In this document: piece by piece, positions 10,602 to 20,001 of the stretch | How the letters are laid out: each line of letters opens with the position of its first letter | How positions within the stretch are numbered: position 1 is the stretch's first letter | Assembly: GCA_949358305.1 (NCBI GenBank) | Contig: OX442314.1 | Location: forward strand, 56,615,369-56,679,368 | Reading direction: 5' to 3' | DNA: 64,000 nt | Source: Strigamia acuminata | Lineage: Eukaryota; Arthropoda; Chilopoda; Geophilomorpha; Linotaeniidae | Translations under genes and position numbers: made by a program | The notes under the pieces: model-generated | The model's input: only the letters and a program-made list of their open reading frames with translations | What the model was told of the DNA's origin: nothing | Database searches by the model: none

Positions 10602-11233
10602 TCGCCATTGGAAACGCAAAACCCTTTCCAATAGCGAAATTCAGCACACACATATTCGCCATTGGTCACGTTTTTGCGTTTCCAATGGCGAAATTCAGCA
10701 CACACATATTCGCCATTGGTCACGATTTTGCGTTTCCAATGGCGAAATTCAGCACACACATATTCGCCATTGGTCACGTTTTTGCGTTTCCAATGGCGAA
10801 ATTCAGCACACACATATTCGCTATTGGAAACGCAAAACCCTTTCCAATAGCGAAATTCAGCACACACATATTCGCCATTGGTCACGTTTTTGCGTTTCCA
10901 ATGGCGAAATTCAGCACACACATATTCGCCATTGGTCACGTTTTTGCGTTTCCAATGGCGAAATTCAGCACACACATATTCGCCATTGGTCACGTTTTTG
11001 CGTTTCCAATGGCGAAATTCAGCACACACATATTCGCTATTGGAAACGCAAAACCCTTTCCAATAGCGAAATTCAGCACACACATATTCGCCATTGGTCA
11101 CGTTTTTGCGTTTCCAATGGCGAAATTCAGCACACACATATTCGCCATTGGTCACGTTTTTGCGTTTCCAATGGCGAAATTCAGCACACACATATTCGCC
11201 ATTGGTCACGTTTTTGCGTTTCCAATGGCAAAT
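10602..11233. repeat. 54-bp palindromic satellite with a four-unit higher-order period
   Basis: About eleven units of 54 bp run head to tail; each contains an inverted repeat TTCGCCATTGG...CCAATGGCGAA around a ~16-bp loop. Variant units starting near 10604, 10820 and 11036 recur every 216 bp, a four-unit higher-order repeat. In the complete variants both arms are changed together (CGCTATTGG...CCAATAGCG), so the hairpin is kept. Because 54 is divisible by three, several frames on both strands are open here; none is a gene. Confidence 0.92.
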
Positions 11234-11393
11234 CGTTTACCAATTCGCCATTAGAAAGGTCCAAAAGCAGTCCCAATGCTGAATTGGGAGAAATTTGCCG
11301 TTGGGACTGTTTTGGACAGAATAAAGTCGAAATTCGCCATTCGTCCGAATGGCCAGATTCGCCCTTGGACGATTCGCCGTTGGAACGGCACCC
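11234..11393. repeat. Diverged palindromic edge of the satellite
   Basis: Further inverted words continue the satellite theme, including a ~16-bp imperfect stem between about 11262 and 11315 (TCCAAAAGCAGTCCCAA with TTGGGACTGTTTTGGA). The block ends exactly where homology to Gypsy element B begins. Confidence 0.65.
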
Positions 11394-14300
11394 CTTAAAT
11401 ATGAGGGGATCCTGTCGAAAAAACCGGGCCGAACGAATAGGGCTATTCACGAAATTAAATTGACGGATAATAAACCTATACGAGTTGCGTATAAGGGAAT
11501 GAACCCGCAAAAACGTGAAATAGTACAAAAAATGTGCCAAGAAATGCTAGACAGTGGCATTGTCTCCGAGGCCCAGGGAGAATACGCGACGCGAGTTGTG
11601 CTCGTGATGCGCCCGGGCTCGGACCCACGCCTATGCATTGATTACCGCCCATTAAACGCGGTGACAGAGATAGATCCCATACAGATGCCGTCTATCGAAT
11701 CCATTTTGAGAGAGCTTAGCCCCTTTTCTTGGGTTACGACGATGGATCTGTCGAAGGGATACTGGCAAGTTGAGATGAGGCCAGAGGATAAGCTAAAAAC
11801 AGCATTTTACTCGCCAATTGGACGGTTGATGTTCAACGTCATGCCGTTTGGTTTAGTGAATGCTCCCAGTACCTTTCAGAGACTAATCGAAAGCGTATTG
11901 GGTGATATCCTGCATCAGTTCGTGTGGGCATACCTAGATGACATAGTTATTGCCTCTAAAACATTCGAAGAGCACATTGAGCACATCGACCAAGTGCTCA
12001 CCCGGCTGGCGAAAGCTGGGTTACACGTTCATCCGGGCAAGAGCAAGTTCTGCCGAAAGGAGCTTGCCTTCCTGGGTTATCGCATTGGAGTCAACGGTTT
12101 AGCTATTGGCCCCGAAAAAATCGATGCGATTAATCGTTTCCCACCACCCGAGGACGTTAAAGGTGTCCAACGGTTTATGGGAATGATAAACTTCTTCGGC
12201 AGGTTGCTACCGGGTCTAGCTGAAGTGGCAGCCCCAGTTACCGACCTCCTGAAGAATGAAAACGAATTTGTATGGTCAAATGAGTGCAACATCGCATTTA
12301 ATGCGATAAAGAGGATGCTGACGGAAGTCGGCGTAATGCCTCTACCCGACTTAAACCGGCCGTTCATATTACATACGGACGCCAGCAGAGTTGGGTTAGG
12401 AGCGGCGTTGCTCCAAACACACGTGCGCGACGGAGTCGAACAAGACCTGCCGTGCATGTTTATAAGTCGCAAACTCCAAGGCGCTGAAAAAAATTACAAC
12501 GCCACAGAGTTGGAGTGTTTGGCAGTTGTGTGGGCTATAAGGAAATTCAGAGATTATCTCGAATATACCAAATTTGTAGTCCACACAGATCATCAAGCGT
12601 TACAATGGCTGATGAAATTAAAGGAGCCAGCCGGTCGACTAGCCAGATGGCAGTTAGAACTGATGGCATGCGACTTGACCATTCAATACAAGCCCGGCAA
12701 ATATAACGTCGTGGCTGACGCTCTATCAAGGGCACCAGTGTCAGATCCTATCGACGCTGACGATGATGGCGAGGATGATTCCCGCATCATTTACTGCCCG
12801 ACGAGTTGTCACCGTTGGGATTTAAGGAAAATAAATGAAATTCCCACCGCGTCTCCAGCAGATGTAAAATTCTGTGGATTCTGGACGCGGTTATACCAAC
12901 CAGCTGCTGACAATTACCCAAATGCAAAGAAGGAATTTAAGCTAGAGCGGAGAATAAATGACCCGCTTCTAAGCGCCTTCCACACTCATGTCGGCAAGCA
13001 AATGCGAAGCAATCCCCCGACAAGGGAGGAAATAATTGTGCAACAAAAATTAGACAAGAAATGTCAGGATAGAGCTAGATTCGTACTGACAGGAAAATAT
13101 CCGCCCAACTTAACCAGAAGGCAGAAGCGTCGTTATGCACACGAATCCATAGATTACCTATTGGATGACGGCCTTTTGGTGAAACATCACCCAAATCACC
13201 AAGATGACTTGAGTGAATCGGACACCGCAGTAAAGGTAGTAATACCTGCTTCCTTAATCGGTCGCGTGCTGTGGTTGTTACACGGGCACCCGCTTGCGAG
13301 CCATGCGGGAGTAAGCAGAACACTCTATCGTGCTACACAGCTTTTTCACTGGACAGGGATGAAAAAAGATATTGCTCTTTTTGTCCACCAATGTCAGCGA
13401 TGTCAAGCGTGCAAGCCGAGGAGTAAATCACCATTCGAAACTATTTTCTTAGGGCCTTACGCGCCTTTTGATTGTTTAAGTGTCGATGTGATGGGCCCAA
13501 AACCCGTTACGGGAAATAAAAATGCGTACATTATCGTTATAATGGACGTGGCGACTCGTTGGCCCGAGTTGTACGCCGTCGCTAGACCTTCAGCAGAAAA
13601 AATCGTTGAATGTATCTACGACGTAGCGTTACGTTACGGATTTCCACGTAAAATGATATCCGACAACGGACCCCAATTTATCTCGAAAATTTGGGGTAAG
13701 TTTTGTGAGAAATTCGGGATTGTGGCGTCACATACTTCGACCTACAATCCCAGAACAAATCCCGTTGAGCGACTCAACAGGGACATTAAATATGCACTAA
13801 GCATATTCACTGACATCCACAATAGGTGGGATGAATACTTGAGGGAGATCGCGTTCAGCATACGAACAACAGTCTCGAGGACGAGAGATTTTTCTCCGGC
13901 CTACCTCAACTTCGCCCGGGAGCTACGAGTGCCTTGGGACCCACGAGTGGCAGAGTCAGTAAATGTGGTGGACCCCGAGAAACCACATGAGTACGTGTAT
14001 AAATTGGAGCAAACCATCTCCAACACGTACAAGCACATGATGGCGCACATTTTTAACATGCGCGACCGCATTTTACAAGATAAAAGCGGTGGAAAATTCG
14101 TGAATTTCGAGATTAATGATTTAGTGTGGAAGGACACACACATCCTCTCAAATGCAGCGAGAGGAATCACCGCCAGCTTGGCCGACAAAAGAGACGGTCC
14201 GTATGTGATCATCGGCAAGCATGGCGGTAACGCGTATAAATTACGTAAGCTCGAGGACAATACCGAGCACAAATCGATCCAGGTACGAGAGTTAACTCCG

Positions 14301-14672
14301 TACATTCCGGAATTCCCGCAAGAAATGTGGGCCAAGGGCCAAGTCAAGTCAAAAACTGACGGCCAAATCGTCGATATGTTCGCTGGCGAGTCGGAAAAAG
14401 CACCGCCAAGTGACAACGAGGAGTATTTCGACGCCCCTTCACCACCGGTAAACGAGATAGTTGAATCCGTTCCGGATCCAATTTTGGTCGGGGGGGAAAC
14501 AGGAGAAACTCCTGAAACAAACACAAAAAACACGGATAAAAAAGAAAACAATAATGAGGAGGTACAGACACAAAAAACAACAAAAAATATCGTACCTGTC
14601 TCGACTCATCACCTGCGGCCCCGTGGAAGTAATCCGTTTATAAAAGACGGAAAGGTCGTAGGAAAGGAGTAG
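11394..14672 (+). CDS. pol: Gypsy A pol (partial): reverse transcriptase, RNase H, integrase
   Basis: The open frame runs through the junction from 11349, but the first 15 codons come from satellite DNA; retroelement coding starts at 11394. Reverse transcriptase motifs include MDLSKGYWQV, MPFGLVNAPSTFQ and the catalytic YLDD. RNase H follows (HTDASRVGLGAAL, then the TDHQALQWL region). Integrase has the HHCC zinc finger (GHPLASHAGV...CQRCQAC), then the acidic triad around SVDVMGP, SDNGPQF and NPVERLN, and a GPY/F-like module (KRDGPYVI) near the end. The tail ends in LRPRGSNPFIKDGKVVGKE, a motif shared with element C. There is no internal stop. Protease and the pol N-terminus are missing. It would copy element RNA in cytoplasmic particles and integrate the cDNA in the nucleus, but this copy lacks gag. 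Confidence 0.95.
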   Translation, partial: LKYEGILSKKPGRTNRAIHEIKLTDNKPIRVAYKGMNPQKREIVQKMCQEMLDSGIVSEAQGEYATRVVLVMRPGSDPRLCIDYRPLNAVTEIDPIQMPSIESILRELSPFSWVTTMDLSKGYWQVEMRPEDKLKTAFYSPIGRLMFNVMPFGLVNAPSTFQRLIESVLGDILHQFVWAYLDDIVIASKTFEEHIEHIDQVLTRLAKAGLHVHPGKSKFCRKELAFLGYRIGVNGLAIGPEKIDAINRFPPPEDVKGVQRFMGMINFFGRLLPGLAEVAAPVTDLLKNENEFVWSNECNIAFNAIKRMLTEVGVMPLPDLNRPFILHTDASRVGLGAALLQTHVRDGVEQDLPCMFISRKLQGAEKNYNATELECLAVVWAIRKFRDYLEYTKFVVHTDHQALQWLMKLKEPAGRLARWQLELMACDLTIQYKPGKYNVVADALSRAPVSDPIDADDDGEDDSRIIYCPTSCHRWDLRKINEIPTASPADVKFCGFWTRLYQPAADNYPNAKKEFKLERRINDPLLSAFHTHVGKQMRSNPPTREEIIVQQKLDKKCQDRARFVLTGKYPPNLTRRQKRRYAHESIDYLLDDGLLVKHHPNHQDDLSESDTAVKVVIPASLIGRVLWLLHGHPLASHAGVSRTLYRATQLFHWTGMKKDIALFVHQCQRCQACKPRSKSPFETIFLGPYAPFDCLSVDVMGPKPVTGNKNAYIIVIMDVATRWPELYAVARPSAEKIVECIYDVALRYGFPRKMISDNGPQFISKIWGKFCEKFGIVASHTSTYNPRTNPVERLNRDIKYALSIFTDIHNRWDEYLREIAFSIRTTVSRTRDFSPAYLNFARELRVPWDPRVAESVNVVDPEKPHEYVYKLEQTISNTYKHMMAHIFNMRDRILQDKSGGKFVNFEINDLVWKDTHILSNAARGITASLADKRDGPYVIIGKHGGNAYKLRKLEDNTEHKSIQVRELTPYIPEFPQEMWAKGQVKSKTDGQIVDMFAGESEKAPPSDNEEYFDAPSPPVNEIVESVPDPILVGGETGETPETNTKNTDKKENNNEEVQTQKTTKNIVPVSTHHLRPRGSNPFIKDGKVVGKE

Positions 14673-15152
14673 AAAACGTTACGAGTCGATGGCGACGCTG
14701 AAAAACAAAAAAATTGACCGATCGACAGCGCTAGCCATCAAAATCCGAGACTCTGAAAATTTCGCTAAGTCCAACAAAGCGGATATCGGTCGAATTCGCG
14801 TCACGAGATGGCGTGGAAACGCGGGACCCGTAGCAAAATTATCGGCACGGGTCGGATACCGCGTGCAAAAGACCCCGTAGCAGCGATCGCGCACGGGCGT
14901 AGAAACAAAGGAGCCCCGTAGCGTAACATGCGCACGGGCTGTTGCGCACAGTCATAAGCACCTGGTTCTGGAGTAAAATTACCCAGAACCCACCACGATT
15001 GCCTCGTTTTCACCCGGACTTCCGCTAAAATCAGCTGATCGTCGTCCGCACGTGATACACAGCGAGTGCATTTTTAACCAAGTTTTTGATCCATTTTACG
15101 AGAAGTTTTCAAGTTTTTTAATCGTGGTCTGACTGAACGCGCAATCCTCACG
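14673..15152 (+). promoter_or_regulatory. pol-ORF3 spacer of element A with three stem-loops
   Basis: Three hairpins share the pattern CCCGTAGC...GCACGGG: arms at 14825-14831/14847-14853, 14873-14878/14893-14897 and 14912-14919/14934-14940. Element C has one related copy at the matching place (31664-31692). Their location between pol and the first ORF3 exon suggests a role in ORF3 RNA processing, export or translation; that role is an inference. Confidence 0.6.
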
Positions 15153-15245
15153 ATGGATGAGGAAGGAGGGGACGAGGAAATGCTTGAAATACAGCATCAT
15201 GACGAGAATTGGGACCCGGACATAAACGTAGTTCCACCCGATCAG
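15153..15245 (+). CDS. ORF3 exon 1, element A
   Basis: A 31-codon exon from the ATG at 15153 to CAG at 15245, followed by GTAGTA, a good 5' splice donor. The peptide is acidic and contains DENWD. Element C has the same arrangement: short acidic exon, DENWD, CAG and a donor, in the same phase. If unspliced, the frame stops at about residue 52. The agreement of protein motif, splice site and phase in two diverged elements is the evidence for the exon. Confidence 0.75.
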
Positions 15246-16046
15246 GTAGTAGTCGGCATCGCCGCACGAGATTTAGCTCCGTGCGGTCGAATTAAAGATA
15301 CACTTGACTAATACTTGACATGAACGCTCTGCGTTCGAAATCGTGTATAATTATTATACTAATATCCACGATCGCGAGAGCGATTGTATTTTCTCCTATT
15401 ATTTGTCTTCAAGGACGCGATAGCAGACAAACTGTCGCCTCGCTCCTTGAAGATGACTCACGACAATTGACACGAACGAGACAAAGGAAACGAGCTTTCT
15501 TTTTATATTCCAGAAATGGGAATAATTTATTGGATGGATTTTGAAAGAATTTATAGAACGTTGTTTCTATTTTTATTTGCTATTTTATTTGCGAATTTTT
15601 TCCCGATGACACTAATTTATTATAGATTCGTTTTTTAACTCGACTTTAACTCCGAATTTTTGGAGTTATTATTAGACAAATTTATTTCTTTACAAGTTAA
15701 TTCACGACAAGAACATTTGTTTACATGTTCTAAAATTGTTATTGGAGATTTTCACGAACGATTTCGCGAATTTATTGGTTTAAATACAAATTTACAGTTT
15801 AATTTTAAATTAAGCAATCCGAAGAAAAATTTCCGGATTAATACGCTCGATTCCGTCTCGTGGTTATCATTGGACGTGAACCAGATGTGCCAAGAAGACT
15901 CTTTTCTTCCTGACAAGGACGAATCAATGAACAGGAATAGGACTCGACGAGCGGTCGCACGTTTCAGCGACGTTCCTCGAGCCCACCCCCTATTTATCTC
16001 CGTGTTATTGGCGATTTCATTAATTATTTTGTTTCCATCATTGCAG
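15246..16046 (+). other. Predicted ORF3 intron, element A
   Basis: 801 bp between the donor GTAGTA and an acceptor with a T-rich tract ending TTTCCATCATTGCAG at 16046. It is much more AT-rich than the exons. The reading frame upstream of the acceptor (15660-16046) is open, and its hydrophobic stretch looks like a membrane segment, but it has no counterpart in element C and is best read as intron. Confidence 0.7.
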
Positions 16047-18914
16047 ATGGAGCTCCGAGACACATGGGGAGCGCTCAGCCCCGCATGCATAGTGCGAGCG
16101 GGCATATATCGAGGCGTACTGCCCGATTTTCTGCGCCGCTGCTTTGGCGAAGATGCGAAGCCATACCGCCTGCGCGTATTATTTTCGCGCGCCCTCGCCA
16201 AGCGTTGGGTTAACGATTGTACACTCCTGGACGCGTTCCCGGAGTCGGTGCGAAACGTCGTCGCTGCAGAGCTCGCTCGCATCGATGACCCGAAGTCACC
16301 AATCTTCCACCCGGCCCTGTCGAGCCAATACTCCGGCAGGCCGGCGGAGGAGCATGTGTTGTTCGCGTGGCAAGCGGCCGAGACCGAGGAGGCCCGCGAA
16401 GAAGTGTATCAACACTACCGCCAGCAGCTAATCGACACTGCGCCGGCGGTTGCAGAGCGGATTTTGCAAGACGACGGAATGAGCACCGCCGATATACATC
16501 TGTGGTGCGAGCAGATTCGGCAGGGAGAAGTTACGCCACAGTGGCGACCGAGAATGGGGATTCTCACGTCACAAGCTGAAATGTGGCAACTCCACTATTT
16601 GGGAATTCTCGGCCCCAAATATAATTTCCCAAGGAAGCGCAAGCGCTCCAAGGGAACCGGGGGCAGCGAATCGCGCTCCCCGGGACGGTCGAAGAAACAG
16701 TGCGTCGAACAGCACTCGACCGTCAACGATGGAGCGGGAACGTCAGCGCAGCCACCGCGCGACCCCGCGAATTACACCAGACCAAGGGTGTTCGTCAACC
16801 GTCAGATGAAAGACGGTAAAGAGACTCGAGAAGTCTGGATTTCGGGTGACGAAGAGCGAGTCTCTCGTCCCCGTGTCGGCAGACATCCGCTAACTCATCG
16901 TGAGCAGCGGAAACGAGACCGCAAAGAGCGGTATTTCGCTCGCTGCGAGGCGCGAGGAATTCCCCTTCCCGAACACGCTCTCAAAGCAATCGAAGCGAAG
17001 GAAGCGAGAGAGGCACGATCGAAGTCGAGTGGCCGATCTTCCGGGGAGCGTCGCGTCCTAGCGCCAGACACGCGGGACCTTCGCGAGATCATCACCCAGA
17101 TGAAACGCAAGAAATTGTCTCGTTTCGACCCCGCGATGCAGTTCGCTCGCAAGATGGGCGTCGTCGAGCATGGTACCGTGATTCCACACGAAGTGGCACG
17201 GTGGTTAAGCGAATATGTCAATTCGCGACCGCGTGTAGAAAACGCGCCTACGGCCGTCGTTCCACCGACGAGTACTGTAAGCCAGCTCCCGGCACTCCAA
17301 GTCACGCCGACTGGAGTGCAAGCGACGCTGCCACCGCCAACACAACAGTCTTTGACGTTGCTGTTGCCGACGCAGTCATCAACGTCGCAACCGTTGCCAG
17401 CACAGCAGTCCCTGACGCTGCCGCCGCCGACACAGCCGCTGCCGCCGCCGACGCAGCCCCCGCCGCCGCCGCCGCCGATGCCGGGTTCGAGCACTACGCC
17501 GAACTTGGCCGTCGACGACTCGGTGATGTTGCCCGTTCACCAGAGCATTGCGCGGGAATGCCATAACGCCCGATTCGGAGAATATTACCCGAGCAAGGCA
17601 AGACACGACCGCACCGCGATGTGGTATGAACAGCGTGACGAAAACGCACGGCTGGCTCGAGAAGCAGCCAATCCATCGATCGAAGAGCTCTTGGCCTTCG
17701 CATTTGTGATGGAGGACCCGAGGGCCGCCGCCGCTGCTCTGCAGGGCGCCGACGTCACTCAGCGCCATTTCATCGAGTGGGGGATTTCGATGATGCGGCA
17801 CCACTCGCGCGCGTTCGCTGCAGATCCTGATCGCAGCAACCCTGTAAATCGGCGCAGTCTACAGCTGGCTTTGACGAAAATCATGGTCCAGTTATTGACC
17901 CCCTCGCTCTTTGGGGTCGGACGACAGGCGATGGCCTGTTGGTCCGTAGTAGACAGAGAGGGTGTGCAGATACCTCGCGCACTCGTTGGAGAATGGAGCG
18001 CCATTCTCCCCAACCCGGCGATGACTCGCTTCGAGCTGACCCGGGACGTGGTGAACCCCGAATGGGAGGGGTATAAGTTGCGGAGCATGGCCTTCCGCCA
18101 CGCCGTTACCACGTGGGAGCCAACACCGTCAGCGCAGTCACACGCAATGATGGTCACGAGTGAAGAGCCGATGGAGAGCGACGCCGCCTCTTCGACTGCT
18201 TCACGTGGAGCCCCAACTCCACCTCCGCCGCCGCCACCGATGCCACCAGCGGCGACGCCACAGACACCCGTCCTATCAAATGCGGCGGGTAAGCCTAGAC
18301 GCCTGCTATGCCGGACGCCGCCAACGATGTCCGCCGCTCGCCAGAGCCTGACGCCTCCCGCAGCCCAAGAAGCGCAGGAAGAGACTGTCCAGCAGGCAGT
18401 GGTTTCGAAGAGCGCCAAGCCAGCGAAAGCGGCGAAGCCTCCGACAAACTACTATGAGAAGTTGTGTGACGAGTTCTCTCAGCTGTCGATGACGACGGCG
18501 ACGCGCAAATTCATCCTCGCGCAGAGAGACAAGGGGAAATCGGTATTCGTTTGGCTACACAACCAGGTGCGCCAGACCACCGATTTGATCCTCCATCAGC
18601 GTTTGCTGAGGGCCCACCGTGCGCCTCGAACGGCCGCGGAGGCGAACGCGATCCGGCACACCAATTCCGGGTTTTCGGCGTTCATTCCGCGGGTTTGGCT
18701 GCATGAGAGGAGACGTGCCCCGTACGAGCCAGCCGGCGGCCACGCATTGTGCTTCATTTCCGAGCACGAGGACCCCCGCGACCAGTCTTCAGCCTTGGTT
18801 GGAGATCTGGTTTTGCCGCCCGGCGTTGTGCCGCCCGGCGCTGAGCCGCCCGTCCCTGGAGTGAGTTTCGCCCAGGCGATGGATCCAGCGTCGGGTCCCA
18901 GCAAGAAGGATTGA
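16047..18914 (+). CDS. ORF3 exon 2, element A: large non-envelope protein of unknown function
   Basis: 955 codons in phase with exon 1, giving a predicted protein of about 986 residues. Parts conserved with element C are: an N-terminal block (WGALSP...YRGVLPDFLRR), a motif EMWQLHYLGILG near residue 209, a central block at about 575-710 (REGVQIPRALVGEW), and a C-terminal block at about 875-960 (LRAHRAPRT, WLHERR). Between them are variable, charged and proline-rich stretches (PPPTQPPPPPPPMPG) and a basic RKRKRSK that could be a nuclear signal. There is no signal peptide, membrane anchor or furin site in the spliced product, so it does not look like a retroviral envelope although it sits in that position. 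I do not recognise a domain. Stop TGA at 18912-18914 is close to the polypurine tract. Confidence 0.85.
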   Translation: MELRDTWGALSPACIVRAGIYRGVLPDFLRRCFGEDAKPYRLRVLFSRALAKRWVNDCTLLDAFPESVRNVVAAELARIDDPKSPIFHPALSSQYSGRPAEEHVLFAWQAAETEEAREEVYQHYRQQLIDTAPAVAERILQDDGMSTADIHLWCEQIRQGEVTPQWRPRMGILTSQAEMWQLHYLGILGPKYNFPRKRKRSKGTGGSESRSPGRSKKQCVEQHSTVNDGAGTSAQPPRDPANYTRPRVFVNRQMKDGKETREVWISGDEERVSRPRVGRHPLTHREQRKRDRKERYFARCEARGIPLPEHALKAIEAKEAREARSKSSGRSSGERRVLAPDTRDLREIITQMKRKKLSRFDPAMQFARKMGVVEHGTVIPHEVARWLSEYVNSRPRVENAPTAVVPPTSTVSQLPALQVTPTGVQATLPPPTQQSLTLLLPTQSSTSQPLPAQQSLTLPPPTQPLPPPTQPPPPPPPMPGSSTTPNLAVDDSVMLPVHQSIARECHNARFGEYYPSKARHDRTAMWYEQRDENARLAREAANPSIEELLAFAFVMEDPRAAAAALQGADVTQRHFIEWGISMMRHHSRAFAADPDRSNPVNRRSLQLALTKIMVQLLTPSLFGVGRQAMACWSVVDREGVQIPRALVGEWSAILPNPAMTRFELTRDVVNPEWEGYKLRSMAFRHAVTTWEPTPSAQSHAMMVTSEEPMESDAASSTASRGAPTPPPPPPPMPPAATPQTPVLSNAAGKPRRLLCRTPPTMSAARQSLTPPAAQEAQEETVQQAVVSKSAKPAKAAKPPTNYYEKLCDEFSQLSMTTATRKFILAQRDKGKSVFVWLHNQVRQTTDLILHQRLLRAHRAPRTAAEANAIRHTNSGFSAFIPRVWLHERRRAPYEPAGGHALCFISEHEDPRDQSSALVGDLVLPPGVVPPGAEPPVPGVSFAQAMDPASGPSKKD

Positions 18915-18938
18915 TCGCTCCGAACACCGGCGGTCAGA

Positions 18939-18953
18939 GCTGGGAGGGGGACG
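18939..18953 (+). other. Polypurine tract, element A
   Basis: A purine-rich run, GCTGGGAGGGGGACG, directly before the 3' LTR; it would prime plus-strand DNA synthesis. Element C has the related GGAGGAGGGACG at the matching place. Confidence 0.8.
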
Positions 18954-19949
18954 TGTGGTGACCCGACTGGGGTGGGGCACGAAGAGTTTCTCTCGTGGCC
19001 TACATACGGGTAAAGAAGGGGAGTCGCACGCGCGCCTCCCTTCCCTCAGAGCATTGACATCCAGTCAATGGACGGGCGTCTGCCCTGGGGGAGTGGGGGA
19101 GATTCGTCTTCTCCACTATTGGGTGGCTTTAGTCACCTGTCACCCCCCGCTTTGTGCAAAGGAATTCGCCTTGCACTGAGCGGGCAGAACCAACACAAAA
19201 ATCAACCAAGATACACGTAAAAGCCAAACGTCCTAAAACGATCAAGCCTAAGTACAAAGACTTCAGGAGTGACCTAGGACAAGGGACTTTCAACGTGAGT
19301 ACGATTGATTTGTGTTAACCTCCGCAGAGTAACCTGCGAAACAAGATTACCACACTATTTTAGCAAGCCAGCTAGAAATAGTAAACCTACTCCAATTTAG
19401 CGAGTTGTGCAGACAAACGGTCGCACAAGCCTAAATTGCAGTAACCACGACGAGCGTTCCCGCCGCTGTGTGTATCGCCGGGAACCACCAAGCGTCCGCC
19501 GCTGTGTGATCGCCGGACACCTACAAAAAACCCTAAACCTAGACAACAGACCAGAAGTAAGACCTTTCAGGCATTCACTCGCGCCCGACCAGCGTGAGCC
19601 CGAAGGACCGAACGAGAAACGTGAGACGAGGACGCCATTCATTGCCACGCCGGCCCAAGACGACACCACGTTGCCACGCGGACGCCATCTTGGATCCACA
19701 GCGACAAAGGACGACCTCGACCAGTTTCCCGCCAACTTCACACCCCTTTCCTTTTACCTTTTTATTCCCTTACATATTTTATTCCCTTTTAACTGTATAT
19801 TCCCGTATAATAAATACATTTATTATATTTACCTTTTACATTGTCTTGCCGTGTTACATTATTTGGGTAACCGCTTGAGTAAAGCGGTATTGCGAGATCA
19901 GAGAGTGACTCATACCACGTATCAGCGACAGACCGAGTTGAGCGCGACA
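18954..19949 (+). mobile_element. 3' LTR of Gypsy element A (996 bp)
   Basis: Starts TGTGGTGACCC and ends GCGCGACA; the start matches element C's LTR and the end resembles the LTR ends of both B and C. It has a donor-like GTGAGTAC at 19295, two hairpins at 19456-19518, the word GACGCCATCTTGG at 19681, and AATAAA at about 19808. It is clearly more diverged from B's LTR (about 85% by eye, with indels) than the pol regions of A and B are from each other. Confidence 0.9.
19456..19518 (+). promoter_or_regulatory. Tandem twin hairpins in the LTR (element A)
   Basis: Two stem-loops have different stems but nearly the same loop (CCGCTGTGTG...ATCGC): GTTCCCG/CGGGAAC at 19456-19462 and 19479-19485, and GTCCG/CGGAC at 19494-19498 and 19514-19518. 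Both are kept in element B at 57035-57095. Possible roles are packaging, dimerisation or export; none is shown. Confidence 0.55.
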
Positions 19950-20001
19950 ACGGGGAGGAGATCCCGGTTGTTTTTAAAGAAACAGCCCCCAACCCACGGC
20001 G

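Larger units (their letters stand above)
11394..19949 (+). mobile_element. Ty3/Gypsy element A, 5'-truncated
   Basis: This LTR retrotransposon lacks its 5' LTR, gag, protease and the start of reverse transcriptase. From 11394 it aligns with element B from 61515 at a constant offset of 50,121 through 13879, so there is no net indel over ~2.5 kb. Behind the break come pol, a spliced ORF3, a polypurine tract and a complete 3' LTR. It cannot move by itself. It carries a coding region that is missing from the window for element B. Confidence 0.93.

Noticed and set aside
10559-11254. Repetitive open frames of 189-216 residues on both strands across 10.6-11.2 kb
   Set aside because: The 54-bp satellite unit is a multiple of three, so frames stay open on both strands; the peptides are pure repeats and have no promoter or domain.
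13901-14551. 216-codon minus-strand frame over the end of element A pol
   Set aside because: Antisense shadow of pol with low-complexity Phe/Ser/Pro composition.
15660-16046. N-terminal extension of ORF3 in element A with a hydrophobic, membrane-like segment
   Set aside because: It has no counterpart in element C, is AT-rich, and ends at a strong splice acceptor, so it is read as intron. Calling ORF3 an envelope because of it would be wrong.
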